From: JBGPTK01 sp041497605
GTDB taxonomy: Bacteria; Acidobacteriota; Terriglobia; Acidiferrales; UBA7541
DNA: 15,650 bases
Assembly: GCA_041497605.1 (NCBI GenBank)
Contig: JBGQGW010000064.1
Coordinates: 1 to 15,650 of the forward strand
Reading direction: 5' to 3'
In this document: positions 6,898 through 14,549 of the stretch, in pieces
Layout of the letters: each line of letters begins with the position of its first letter
Position numbering within the stretch: the first letter of the stretch is position 1
The notes under the pieces: generated by a model
Databases searched by the model: none
What the model saw: the letters and a program-made list of their open reading frames with translations, nothing else
What the model was told of the DNA's origin: nothing
Made by a program: the position numbers and the translations under genes

Positions 6898-8298
6898 CTA
6901 GACAACGTGCTCGCCGGCCAAACTGTTCGGCCCAGCTCGCGTGACCTTGGCTATTAGATATTCTCCCAAAAGATTTTGCTCGGGCGAAGTGAAATTAATC
7001 ACCCGGTTGCTTGTAGTGCGACCCGCCCACTGCTCGCGCGACCCGTGCCGCGTATCCACCATCACTTCGAATGACTTCCCGATCAGCGCTTCATTGCGCG
7101 CAACCTGGATTTGCCGCTGGTGATCCTGAAGGAAGGCCAGCCGGCGGCTCTTCTCTTCCTCGGGAATCGCGTCGGGCATGTGCTGCGCGGGGGTATTCGG
7201 GCGCGGCGAGTATTTGAACGCGAAGAGTCCGTCGTATTGAACGGCGTCGAGCAGCGTGAGCGTTTCTTCGAAGTGGGCTTCGGTCTCGCCCGGAAACCCG
7301 ACGATCACGTCGCCTGTAACGCTGCTGGGCCGCCGGGCGCCGCGAATCCAACCAATTTTCTCGAGATATTCCTCGCGAGTATAGGTGCGGCCCATCGCTC
7401 GGAGAATTTGATTTGATCCGGATTGCACCGGCAAGTGAATGTGGTTGCAGAGCGAAGGATAACTGTCGATGGCTTCCACGATTTCACGATGGAAATCGCT
7501 GGGATGAGAAGTCATGAAGCGGACACGCCTGATGCCGGAGACCTCCCCGGCGGCGACCAGCATCTGGACGAAATTCATTTTCCGCGGCGAAGGATCGCGA
7601 TAGGAGTTGACGGTCTGCCCGAGAAGCTGCACTTCGGTGTATCCCATATCGGCGAGCCGGCGGACTTCGGCAAGGACGGCGGCGCTATCACGGCTGCGTT
7701 CGGGGCCCCGAGTGTGCGGCACCACGCAATAGGCGCAGGCGTAGTCGCAGCCTTCGATGATGGTGATGTAGGCGCGAAGTGGATTATCGCGGCGCGTGAG
7801 TTCGGTTTCAAATGTTTCGCCGGTATCGAGGCTGAGGCCGGTGACGCGGCGGCCGCCCGCTTCAAGCTGGTCGATCAGTTCAGGCAGCTTGCGATAGCTG
7901 GCGGAGCCGCAGACCAGGCTCACCCAAGGGGCGCGTTCGAAGATCTCTTCGCCCTCCTGCTGCGCGACGCAGCCGAGGACTCCGATAATTTTGTTTTGCG
8001 GCGGGGCGCCAGTTTCAGGACGCAATACGCCGAGGCGCGAAAAGACCTTGTGGGCGGCTTTCTCGCGGATGCTGCAAGTATTGAACAGGATCACGTCGGC
8101 AGCATCGGGCGACGGCACGGGTTGGTAGCCGCGCGCGATCAGGACGCCGGCGACTTTTTCGGAATCGTGGTCGTTCATCTGGCAGCCGAATGTTTCAAGA
8201 AAGAACGTTTTCCCTGTGCCGGGGACGCCGGCGAGCGAAGGCGCAGGCAATGAGAGGCCGGCGATTGAATCCAAGCGGACATCAATCCGTTGCGTCAT
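6898..8298 (-). CDS. miaB: tRNA-2-methylthio-N6-dimethylallyladenosine synthase MiaB
   Basis: This 466-residue radical-SAM methylthiotransferase adds a methylthio group to i6A37 of tRNAs reading UNN codons. The N-terminal UPF0004 domain carries the auxiliary cluster ligands Cys39 (TFGCQMN), Cys75 (NTCSIREKA) and Cys110 (LGCVAQ). The radical-SAM motif C184-x3-C188-x2-C191 sits in GCDYACAYCVVPHTRG. TSHP and HLPVQSGSNQILR follow in the barrel, and the C-terminal TRAM domain covers about 400-460. NTCSIREKA and HLPVQSGS favour MiaB over MtaB or RimO. The ATG at 8298 gives about 28 extra residues before the usual K-T-F-F-L-E-T-F-G-C start, with no clear function. It heads the minus-strand cluster and is divergent from tolQ. 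Its own ribosome-binding site is weak. Confidence 0.95.
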   Translation of the reverse strand: MTQRIDVRLDSIAGLSLPAPSLAGVPGTGKTFFLETFGCQMNDHDSEKVAGVLIARGYQPVPSPDAADVILFNTCSIREKAAHKVFSRLGVLRPETGAPPQNKIIGVLGCVAQQEGEEIFERAPWVSLVCGSASYRKLPELIDQLEAGGRRVTGLSLDTGETFETELTRRDNPLRAYITIIEGCDYACAYCVVPHTRGPERSRDSAAVLAEVRRLADMGYTEVQLLGQTVNSYRDPSPRKMNFVQMLVAAGEVSGIRRVRFMTSHPSDFHREIVEAIDSYPSLCNHIHLPVQSGSNQILRAMGRTYTREEYLEKIGWIRGARRPSSVTGDVIVGFPGETEAHFEETLTLLDAVQYDGLFAFKYSPRPNTPAQHMPDAIPEEEKSRRLAFLQDHQRQIQVARNEALIGKSFEVMVDTRHGSREQWAGRTTSNRVINFTSPEQNLLGEYLIAKVTRAGPNSLAGEHVV

Positions 8299-8589
8299 GA
8301 TCTGTGGATCAGTCTAACACAGGCGATTCGGTGGCGTAGTTTTTCAGGCCGAAGACGAGCGCCAGCGTTGCCGGCTCGGTCGTGCGGCAGACCGCACCCC
8401 AACCCAATCGAAGGGTCCGGTAGCGCAGGAAAAAGCGGGGGCTGGGAGTGTGTCGCAAGAGGTAGCGGCTGCATCATACAAATATGGGTTGTGTTTGACC
8501 CTGTGAATTGGCGTGTGCTACGGTAGTTTCGGGTCGGAGGGGATTTTAGTTTCATTAGGGGGTCAACAATTTTCGGGATCGCGGTATTT
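8299..8589. other. Divergent intergenic region miaB / tolQ
   Basis: This 291-base non-coding stretch must hold promoters for both directions. It contains a 6-bp hairpin GTGCGG-CAGA-CCGCAC (8382-8397) and a possible tolQ promoter (listed separately). The minus-strand frame open across it is a low-complexity run with no family resemblance. Confidence 0.6.
8495..8524 (+). promoter_or_regulatory. Possible sigma-70-type promoter for the tol-pal cluster
   Basis: TTGACC (8495-8500, five of six to consensus), an 18-base spacer and TACGGT (8519-8524, only the conserved T-A and final T matching) lie about 65 bases before the tolQ start. The -35 is good and the -10 weak. No other better pair was noticed in this intergenic region. 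Confidence 0.35.
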
Positions 8590-9255
8590 TTGTTCGAAGG
8601 GCGGCTGGAAACTCTAATATTGCAAACTGGTTGGGTCGCGCGAATCGTCCTCCTGATTCTGCTTCTTTTCTCCCTGATCTCCTGGGCGGTTATCTTTCAA
8701 AAATGGGCTTTGTTCGGGCGGCTGGAGTCGCACAGCCGCAAATTTCTGCAGATGTTTCGCGCCGGGGGCCTCCCCGACCACCGGACCGTGCGCGCTGCCG
8801 CCAGCGATTCGCCGCTGGTGCGTATGTACGAGGCGGGAGTACACGAAATGCAGGCCCAGCTTTCCACCGGCAACCCACCCACGGGTAAATTAAAGAATCC
8901 CCACGCGATTGAAGTGGAAATGCATCTGGTCTCTGCCGAAGAAGTGCGCGGCATGGAGAAATGGATGCCGTTTTTGGCGACGTGCGGGTCCGTGACGCCG
9001 TTCATCGGGCTGTTCGGAACCGTGTGGGGCGTGATGGACGCATTCTCGGGGCTGGGAGAGGCGGGGTCGGCCACGTTGCGCGCAGTGGCGCCCGGAATTG
9101 CGGAGGCGCTGGTGACGACGGCGGCGGGCCTCTTCACCGCGGTGCCGGCGGTAATCGCCTATAACCATTATTTGAACAACATTCGCGGGCTTGCTACTCG
9201 GTTGGACAATTTCGCGATGGAGTTCGTTTCCAAGATCGAGACGATGTACAGCTAG
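8590..9255 (+). CDS. tolQ: TolQ/ExbB-family proton channel subunit
   Basis: This 221-residue inner-membrane protein of the MotA/TolQ/ExbB family forms, with TolR, the proton-driven motor of the Tol-Pal system. Three membrane segments are visible (about 17-38, 126-148 and 165-192) with the usual large cytoplasmic loop between the first two. The family signature TPFIGLFGTVWGVMDAF lies at 136-152 and APGIAEALVTTAAGLFTAVPAV at about 167-188. The start shown is TTG 8590, which has no ribosome-binding site. An ATT at 8569, seven bases after AGGGGG, is an alternative adding seven hydrophobic residues. It is assigned to Tol rather than Exb because tolB, pal and cpoB follow. It is the first gene of the plus-strand cluster. 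Confidence 0.92.
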   Translation: MFEGRLETLILQTGWVARIVLLILLLFSLISWAVIFQKWALFGRLESHSRKFLQMFRAGGLPDHRTVRAAASDSPLVRMYEAGVHEMQAQLSTGNPPTGKLKNPHAIEVEMHLVSAEEVRGMEKWMPFLATCGSVTPFIGLFGTVWGVMDAFSGLGEAGSATLRAVAPGIAEALVTTAAGLFTAVPAVIAYNHYLNNIRGLATRLDNFAMEFVSKIETMYS

Positions 9256-9268
9256 CGAGCAAATTCCT

Positions 9269-9691
9269 GTGCCGCAAGTCTCAAAACAAACCGCGACCTC
9301 GCTTTCCGAGATCAACATCGTCCCCTTCGTGGACGTGATGCTGGTGCTGCTGGTGATTTTCATGATCACGGCGCCGATCCTGCAATCCGGCATCGAAGTG
9401 GACCTGCCGAAAACGAAGACCGTGAAGGAAATCAACGAAGTGCGCCTGATCATCACCATGGATCGCGCGCAACGCCTGTATCTGAACGACCAGCCCGTGA
9501 ATATCCACCAGCTTGGCGATGCCGTGCGCGCGAAATCGCGGGATGCCAGCAACCAGGCGGTCTACGTGCGCTGCGACGAGACAGTTCCTTTCGGGAGCTT
9601 TACGACTGTGGTGGATGCGTTGCGGCAGGCCGGAATCAAAAACGTCAACGTGGTTACGCAGCCGCTGAGCGAGCGGCCGCAAACAAAGTGA
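9269..9691 (+). CDS. tolR: TolR/ExbD-family protein
   Basis: This 140-residue inner-membrane partner of TolQ has one N-terminal membrane segment (about 19-37) with the proton-carrying Asp22 in VPFVDVMLVLLVIFMI. A periplasmic domain of about 100 residues follows, with the family I-x-V-D-L-P motif (GIEVDLPKTK, 41-50) and a conserved end with VVDALRQAGIKNVNVVT. The start is GTG 9269, 13 bases after the tolQ stop. An earlier in-frame ATG at 9191 would overlap the tolQ end and add 26 residues of unrelated sequence. The ribosome-binding site is weak, which suggests translation coupled to tolQ. The stop codon lies one base before the ATG of the next gene. Confidence 0.92.
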   Translation: MPQVSKQTATSLSEINIVPFVDVMLVLLVIFMITAPILQSGIEVDLPKTKTVKEINEVRLIITMDRAQRLYLNDQPVNIHQLGDAVRAKSRDASNQAVYVRCDETVPFGSFTTVVDALRQAGIKNVNVVTQPLSERPQTK

Positions 9692-9692
9692 C

Positions 9693-10484
9693 ATGCATCT
9701 CAACCCCACGTATCCAGCGCCCGCAAGTCTTAGAGGCCCGTTCGGCTTTTCGGTGGCGTTCCATGTGGTGCTGTTCGCCGCACTGGCGATTTCTACGGTG
9801 AACTCGCACCGAGGCGACACCTGGGGAGGGCCGGGCGGCGGTTCCATGACAGTGGGATTAGTGGGGAGCGTGCCGGCGATTCCCTTGCCCACTCCGCCGG
9901 TTGTTACCAGCAACCCAGTGGTGGACGAATCCAAGGGGCTTTACAAGTCGGAGCCGGTACCGAACATACCGCCTCCGCCCGACGCGGTACCGCTTCCGAA
10001 ATTTGAGAAGAACAAGCCGCCGAAATACATTACGCGGCCGTCGAAGGTTCTCCCAAATCCCACTCCGCCGCCGGAAAATGCCGTGCCGTATGGCGGAGGC
10101 GGGACGCCTTCGATGCCCACCTCCACGTTCGCGATGGGCTCGGGGACGACGGCGGCAGGTCTGGGAGTGAGCGGGCCAGGCGCAGGAAATTTTGGGGCGC
10201 GGTATTCCTGGTACGTTGAAGCGGTGCAGCGGAGAATCAGCGGTAACTGGCTGCAATCCAGCGTGGACCCCAATATTCGCTGGGCGCCGCGGATGGTCGT
10301 GACATTCCAAATTCAGCGGAATGGATCGGTGGCGAACACTCAGATTTTGCAAACCAGCGGCAATCGCTCGGTGGATAATTCAGCGATTCGGGCGATCCAG
10401 GAATCGAGCCCATTTCAGCCGCTGCCGAACGATTACAGTGGATCGTTCGTGAACGTGGAGTTCTGGTTCGAATTTAAACGCTGA
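9693..10484 (+). CDS. TonB/TolA-type energy-transducing protein
   Basis: This 263-residue protein is anchored in the inner membrane by one segment (about 18-36). That segment contains the S-x3-H motif (Ser20, His24) that TonB and TolA use to contact their ExbB/TolQ motor. A Pro- and Gly-rich periplasmic linker (about 60-165, with PPPPDAVPLPKFEKNKPPK and GGGGTPSMPTS) leads to a TonB C-terminal domain (about 170-262; Y-V-E-A-V-Q-R-R-I-S, VVTFQIQRNGSV, FVNVEFWFEFKR). It occupies the tolA position, so it probably connects the TolQR motor to TolB/Pal here. The long helical domain of enterobacterial TolA is absent. A TonB role with outer-membrane transporters cannot be excluded. It starts at ATG 9693, one base after tolR. 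Confidence 0.88.
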   Translation: MHLNPTYPAPASLRGPFGFSVAFHVVLFAALAISTVNSHRGDTWGGPGGGSMTVGLVGSVPAIPLPTPPVVTSNPVVDESKGLYKSEPVPNIPPPPDAVPLPKFEKNKPPKYITRPSKVLPNPTPPPENAVPYGGGGTPSMPTSTFAMGSGTTAAGLGVSGPGAGNFGARYSWYVEAVQRRISGNWLQSSVDPNIRWAPRMVVTFQIQRNGSVANTQILQTSGNRSVDNSAIRAIQESSPFQPLPNDYSGSFVNVEFWFEFKR

Positions 10485-10543
10485 GGGGAAGATCGGCGCT
10501 GCGGCAATCGGGCGTAGTTTGAATTGTGGATCATAGGCAGAAC

Positions 10544-10563
10544 GGGCGGTGGAAGCCCCGCCC
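10544..10563. repeat. GC hairpin between the TonB-like gene and tolB
   Basis: GGGCGG (10544-10549) and CCGCCC (10558-10563) form a 6-bp stem with an 8-base loop. A T-tract does not follow; the next bases are CTGCGAATTTAAAAGGG. It may modulate expression between the two genes, or be a dispersed intergenic element. Confidence 0.35.
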
Positions 10564-10596
10564 CTGCGAATTTAAAAGGGCATCGACGGAATAATA

Positions 10597-11949
10597 ATGA
10601 TGATGATCAAACGAATCGCGATACTGCTGGTTGCGGTTTTCGCGCTGGGAGCGGGCGCGCTGGTGGTTGCTACTCCGGCGCAGGCGCAGGACTGGTTCAA
10701 GACGGGGACAGGGCTGGGCGTCGAAAAGGCCCGGCTCGCGGTGCCGGAGTTTGGAGCGCGGACGCCCGCGGCGCAACCGCTGGAAAAAACTTTCCACGAC
10801 GTGCTGTGGAATGATCTCGATTATTCGGGAATCATTGAGCTGGTGAGCCCCAGCATGTACCCGCTGCAAGTGCCCACGGCTCCACCGGAATTGAAGGCCG
10901 GGGATTGGAGCCAGGCGCCGGCTTCGGCGTATATGATCGCGTTCGGAAATTTGACGGCCAGCGGCAATGACCTGGCGGTGGAAGGATATCTCTACGATGT
11001 GCGCAATCCTTCCGCTCCGGCGGCGCTCGAGAAGCGCTATCGCGGCGCCACGACGGATGCGGATGCGCGGCGAATCGCTCACCAATTCGCGGACGAAATC
11101 ATCGCGCGGCTGACGGGCGGCGTGCCGGGCATCGCCAGCACGCAGATCGCCTACGTGAGCACGCGAAGCGGAAACAAGGAAATCTGGATTATGGACTACG
11201 ACGGCGCCAACCAGCACCAGGTGTCGCACCTGCGCTCGATTTCGCTGACGCCGCGCTGGTCGCCGGATGCCAGCCGCGTGGCATTCACCTGCTACGTGGG
11301 CTATCGAGGTATCACCACCGCGCAGATCTGCCTGCTCTCCACCGTGAGCGGAAACATGATCGCGTTCCCCCGATTCCACGGGACAAATGCCTCGCCGGCT
11401 TGGTCGCCCGACGGCACCAGGCTCGCATTCATGTCGAGCGCCATGGGCGATCCGGAAATTTTTACCACGGACGCGAACGGCGGCCACTTGAAGCGGCTGA
11501 CCTATTCCGCGGGCGTGGATACTTCCCCGGCCTGGAATTCGAAGACGGGGGCGACGATTGCCTTCGTGAGCGATCGCGGCGGCACACCGCAGCTTTATAT
11601 GATGAATTCGGACGGATCAAACGTCGAGAAACTAGCTCTGCCGGACATGGGATATGTGATCGATCCGGCGTGGTCCCCCAATGGACAGTTACTGGCGTTC
11701 AGTTGGCGGCGGCCCACCGGAAATTACGATATTTACGCGATGGATATCGCCAGCCGTGCGTTGGTGGAATTGACGAAAGACGCCGGGCGAAACGAGCGGC
11801 CAAGTTGGGCTCCGGATGGCCGGCACATCGTGTTCGAATCGACGCGGACGGGGACACGGCAGATTTGGTCGATGCTGGCGGATGGAAGCCATGCGCGGCA
11901 ATTGACGACGGGCGGAGAGTGCGAATCGGCGAATTGGTCGACGCGGTAG
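10597..11949 (+). CDS. tolB: Tol-Pal system beta-propeller protein TolB
   Basis: This 450-residue periplasmic protein should bind Pal and receive force from the TolA-like protein to release Pal from peptidoglycan during division. A Sec signal peptide covers residues 1-30 (hydrophobic core about 8-26, cleavage after TPAQA). The N-terminal TolB domain covers about 40-175. A C-terminal six-bladed propeller has PD40 repeats at RWSPDASRVAF, AWSPDGTRLAF, AWNSKTGATIAF, AWSPNGQLLAF and SWAPDGRHIVF, and an incomplete last one near 440-450. Three ATGs in a row (10597, 10600, 10603) make the exact start ambiguous. GACGGA at 10585 could be the ribosome-binding site. Length is normal for the family. It lies 112 bases after the TonB-like gene. 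Confidence 0.95.
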   Translation: MMMIKRIAILLVAVFALGAGALVVATPAQAQDWFKTGTGLGVEKARLAVPEFGARTPAAQPLEKTFHDVLWNDLDYSGIIELVSPSMYPLQVPTAPPELKAGDWSQAPASAYMIAFGNLTASGNDLAVEGYLYDVRNPSAPAALEKRYRGATTDADARRIAHQFADEIIARLTGGVPGIASTQIAYVSTRSGNKEIWIMDYDGANQHQVSHLRSISLTPRWSPDASRVAFTCYVGYRGITTAQICLLSTVSGNMIAFPRFHGTNASPAWSPDGTRLAFMSSAMGDPEIFTTDANGGHLKRLTYSAGVDTSPAWNSKTGATIAFVSDRGGTPQLYMMNSDGSNVEKLALPDMGYVIDPAWSPNGQLLAFSWRRPTGNYDIYAMDIASRALVELTKDAGRNERPSWAPDGRHIVFESTRTGTRQIWSMLADGSHARQLTTGGECESANWSTR

Positions 11950-12032
11950 AGATCGCAACGCACTCCGCTCAGGATGATGAAGAATTACTTTTCCGAGGCC
12001 AGCTAAGATTTTAGTGTTACGATTTGCGTTCA

Positions 12033-12055
12033 CTCTGCTGCAGTTTCGCGCAGAG
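12033..12055 (+). promoter_or_regulatory. Stem-loop in the pal leader
   Basis: CTCTGC (12033-12038) can pair with GCAGAG (12050-12055) across an 11-base loop. The structure ends ten bases before the GGGAGG Shine-Dalgarno (12066-12071) of pal. It could influence pal translation; evidence is only the complementarity. Confidence 0.25.
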
Positions 12056-12078
12056 GGACCACCGAGGGAGGCATTACC

Positions 12079-12831
12079 ATGCAAAGCCGTGTTGCTCGTA
12101 ATCTGGCACTTTGGTTCGGATTATTTTGCTTGCTCTTATTTGCAGGTGCCTGCGCCAAGAAAGTGGCGGCGCCGAGCCAGGTCCCGGCGCCCCCAGCGCC
12201 GCCGGCTGCCCAGCCAACCGTGACGCTGAACGCGTCGGCCACATTTGCCAAACCGGGAGAAACGGTCCGATTGACGTGGTCATCCACCAACGCGACGGAC
12301 TTGAATTTGGCGCCGGGAATTGGAAAAGTGGCGCCCGAAGGTTCAACGCCGGTGAAGCCCACCGAGTCGACCACCTATACCATCACCGCCACCGGACCGG
12401 GAGGTACGGCTGAAGCCACGGTTCGCGTCACTGTTTCCGCGCCGGCGGTCGCTCCCGCCGCCCCGGAGCCCGTGCAGTCGATCGATGAACTCTTCCGCAG
12501 CCACGTCTTCGATGCTTACTTTGATACGGACAAATCGGACATCCGCGCCGATGCTCGCGAAGCTCTTTCGAAGACTGCCGAGTTCCTGCGTTCCTACCCC
12601 CAGGTGAAAGTGATCCTGGAAGGCCATTGCGATGAGCGCGGCTCGACGGAATATAACATTGGTCTCGGCGAGCGCCGTGCGCTGGCGTCCAAGAATTTCC
12701 TGGTTTCGTTGGGTGTTGGCGCTGACCGGATTGAAACGGTGAGCTTCGGCAAGGAGCGGCCATTCTGCACCGAGCACGACGAAAGTTGCTGGCAACAGAA
12801 TCGAAGAGGACACTTCGTGAAGTCGCAATAG
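12079..12831 (+). CDS. pal: Peptidoglycan-associated lipoprotein Pal with an Ig-like insert
   Basis: This 250-residue outer-membrane lipoprotein ties the outer membrane to peptidoglycan and partners TolB. A lipoprotein signal peptide ends at Cys25 (LLLFAGAC). A Pro/Ala linker follows, then an Ig-like beta domain (about 47-119; F-A-K-P-G-E-T-V-R-L-T-W-S-S-T-N-A and TTYTITATGPGGTAEATVRV), which ordinary Pal lacks. The OmpA-like domain (about 137-248) has FDAYFDTDKSDIR and the peptidoglycan-binding GHCDERGSTEYNIGLGERRA, and ends QNRRGHFV. Enterobacterial Pal is about 170 residues, so the insert accounts for the extra length. ATG 12079 has a strong GGGAGG seven bases before it. It is expressed with tolB upstream (129-base gap) and cpoB downstream. 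Confidence 0.95.
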   Translation: MQSRVARNLALWFGLFCLLLFAGACAKKVAAPSQVPAPPAPPAAQPTVTLNASATFAKPGETVRLTWSSTNATDLNLAPGIGKVAPEGSTPVKPTESTTYTITATGPGGTAEATVRVTVSAPAVAPAAPEPVQSIDELFRSHVFDAYFDTDKSDIRADAREALSKTAEFLRSYPQVKVILEGHCDERGSTEYNIGLGERRALASKNFLVSLGVGADRIETVSFGKERPFCTEHDESCWQQNRRGHFVKSQ

Positions 12832-12942
12832 TCATAGACACACTTGTCCGGCGGCCGGCGCGATTCGAGGCCTGGACGCCGGTAGAGCTGGGCGGATTGT
12901 AGCCCACGAGTTTTGGTCAGAACGTATCTGGAGAGGCGCTGC

Positions 12943-12973
12943 GGCCCTGGCCGGCCCTGGGGCGCAGCGCCCC
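12943..12973. repeat. Direct repeat and palindrome between pal and cpoB
   Basis: GGCCCTGG occurs twice (12943-12950 and 12953-12960). It is followed by the palindrome GGGGCGC-A-GCGCCCC (12959-12973), able to form a 6-bp stem with a CAG loop. There is no U-tract, so termination is unlikely; it may tune pal/cpoB expression ratio or be a dispersed element. It lies 11 bases before the cpoB Shine-Dalgarno. Confidence 0.4.
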
Positions 12974-12996
12974 TCAATCAAGCTAGGAGGTAGCGC

Positions 12997-13977
12997 GTGC
13001 GTACACGATGGGTATTCCTCATCCTGGCAACTTTGGTGGTGGGCGCTTTCGGCGGGGCCATGCTGGCTCCGCAGCCTGCTGACGCCGTCTCGAAAGAAAT
13101 TATCCAGTTGCAGCAGCAGGTCGCGCAACTTTTGCAGGGTCAGCAGGACCTGCGCAGCACGGTGGACAAAGGCAATAGCGCGCTCGCGACGATCTTGCAG
13201 CAGACCCTGGATTCCGTGAATCAGATGAACAAGACCATGGGCGGTTTGCAGCAAACCATCCAGAGCGTCCAGGCGAACTCAGGCTCGCGGCTGGATACGG
13301 TTGCCAACCAGGTGCAGGGGGTCTCCGACAACTTGCAGGATATTCAAGCGCGCGTGGGAAAACTTTCGCAACAAATGACGGACATGCAGAGCGTGCTGCA
13401 GAGCCTGGATGCAAAGGTTTCGAGTTCGTCACCTTCCACCATGCCCGGAGGCAGCACCACAACCCCTCCACCAGGCGGCGCGCCCCCCAGCGCAAGCGGC
13501 GCCCCGCCCACCGGAAGCGGAGGCGGCGCTCCGGGAACGTCTCCCTCGGGGTCGAGCGCGCCGCCCATGTCGTCTGAATTACTCTATGCCAATGCCTTGC
13601 GCGATTTTACCGGCGGGAAATATGATCTGGCGCGGCAGGAATTCAGCGACTATTTGAAATATTTTCGCGCCAGCGATTTGGCTTCCAACGCCCAGTTTTA
13701 TCTGGGAGAGATTGATTACGTGATGGGCAGCTATCCGGAAGCGATCAGTTCGTACGATAAAGTCCTGGTGAACTATCCGAAAAGCTACAAGCTGGCCGCG
13801 GCGCTCTTGAAAAAGGCCGAGGCCCAGTTGGCTATCGGCGAGAAAGCAAGCGGCACACGGAATTTCCGCGAAGTGGTGCGGAGATTCCCCGGAACCGATG
13901 AGGCCCGGCGGGCCCAGGCGAAGCTCAGGGAATTGGGCGTCTCCGCGGCCCCCCGCTCCGCCAGCACTCCTCATTAG
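12997..13977 (+). CDS. cpoB: CpoB/YbgF-like periplasmic coiled-coil TPR protein
   Basis: This 326-residue periplasmic protein should coordinate Tol-Pal constriction with peptidoglycan synthesis, as E. coli CpoB does. A signal peptide (1-30, cleavage probably after PADA) is followed by a Gln-rich coiled coil (about 33-140, repeated Q-Q-Q and L-Q spacing). A low-complexity Gly/Ser/Pro linker (about 141-190) follows. The TPR domain (about 192-315) contains LLYANALRDFTGGKYDLAR, AQFYLGEIDYVMGSYPEAI and AALLKKAEAQLAIGE. The start is GTG 12997, set by the excellent AGGAGG (12985-12990) six bases upstream. It is longer than E. coli CpoB (about 260) because of the coil and linker. It closes the tol-pal cluster. 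Confidence 0.92.
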   Translation: MRTRWVFLILATLVVGAFGGAMLAPQPADAVSKEIIQLQQQVAQLLQGQQDLRSTVDKGNSALATILQQTLDSVNQMNKTMGGLQQTIQSVQANSGSRLDTVANQVQGVSDNLQDIQARVGKLSQQMTDMQSVLQSLDAKVSSSSPSTMPGGSTTTPPPGGAPPSASGAPPTGSGGGAPGTSPSGSSAPPMSSELLYANALRDFTGGKYDLARQEFSDYLKYFRASDLASNAQFYLGEIDYVMGSYPEAISSYDKVLVNYPKSYKLAAALLKKAEAQLAIGEKASGTRNFREVVRRFPGTDEARRAQAKLRELGVSAAPRSASTPH

Positions 13978-13982
13978 CCGCC

Positions 13983-13995
13983 CGGCCTCAGGCCG
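13983..13995 (+). terminator. Weak hairpin after cpoB
   Basis: CGGCC-TCA-GGCCG forms a 5-bp stem five bases past the cpoB stop (13975-13977). An AT-rich but not T-only stretch (AAATTTATTTAT, from 14001) follows. It could act as an inefficient terminator separating tol-pal from ssb. Confidence 0.3.
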
Positions 13996-14037
13996 TGATC
14001 AAATTTATTTATCCGCTGCGCCAGAGAAACCTTCGGG

Positions 14038-14043
14038 TATACT
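14038..14043 (+). promoter_or_regulatory. Possible -10 element for ssb
   Basis: TATACT (14038-14043, five of six to TATAAT) lies 44 bases before the ssb start. No convincing -35 is found 16-18 bases upstream (GCTGCG at 17), so this is a tentative promoter. Confidence 0.3.
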
Positions 14044-14087
14044 CCCCTTTCAGCACCAACTCATTCTGACAACGGACGAGGACGAAC

Positions 14088-14549
14088 ATGTCGGTCAATA
14101 AAGCGATTCTCGTGGGACGGCTGGGACGCGATCCGGAAACCAAGTACATCTCCTCCGGACAACCCGTGTGTACTTTTTCCCTGGCCACGGATGAGACTTA
14201 CAAAGACCGCGCGGGTGTGCGCCAGAAGCGCACCGAGTGGCATCGCATCACCATGTGGGGCAAACTGGCCGAAATTGGCCAGCAGTATCTGAAGAAAGGC
14301 ATGCTTGTCTTCGTCGAGGGACGGATACAAACGCGGCAGTGGGACGACAAGACCACCGGCAACAAGCGCACTGCAACGGACATCGTCGCGAACGAAATGA
14401 GAATGCTCTCCTCGCGCGGTGAAGGCGCCGCCGCCGGAGCGGGCGCGGCTGCAACGCCTTCCGCTGTTCCTACGGACGCGGAGCCCATCATGCCCGACGA
14501 GAACGCGGCTCCCGGCCCCGAAATTTCTGACGAAGATATTCCGTTCTGA
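14088..14549 (+). CDS. ssb: Single-stranded DNA-binding protein
   Basis: This 153-residue SSB coats single-stranded DNA in replication, repair and recombination, and works as a tetramer. The OB-fold covers about 1-108, starting MSVNKAILVGRLGRDPE with the typical TEWHRITMWGKLAEIGQQYLKKG and VEGRIQTRQWDD blocks. A disordered Ala/Gly/Pro linker (about 113-145) follows. The acidic C-terminal tip ISDEDIPF recruits partner proteins. Length is normal. The start is ATG 14088, with GAGGA (14078-14082) at good spacing. It is 110 bases after cpoB, behind its own possible -10. It is the last gene with core-genome character before the AT-rich segment. Confidence 0.96.
   Translation: MSVNKAILVGRLGRDPETKYISSGQPVCTFSLATDETYKDRAGVRQKRTEWHRITMWGKLAEIGQQYLKKGMLVFVEGRIQTRQWDDKTTGNKRTATDIVANEMRMLSSRGEGAAAGAGAAATPSAVPTDAEPIMPDENAAPGPEISDEDIPF

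Noticed and set aside
8205..8240. G-x-P-G-T-G-K-T at the MiaB N-terminus, resembling a Walker A loop
   Set aside because: It is a chance run in a short N-terminal extension. No other P-loop features exist and MiaB is not a nucleotide triphosphatase.
7423..8253. 276-codon plus-strand open frame
   Set aside because: It is antisense to miaB, whose protein has all expected motifs. The frame is Ala/Gly/Asp-rich with no family features, a typical shadow in GC-rich DNA.
9758..9771. parS-like sequence GTTCCATGTGGTGC
   Set aside because: It has three mismatches to the GTTCCACGTGGAAC core and lies inside the TonB-like coding region; a chance match is likely.
10531..11487. 318-codon minus-strand open frame
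   Set aside because: It is antisense to tolB and the TonB-like/tolB gap. Its Arg/His-rich composition has no domain pattern, and tolB is unmistakable.
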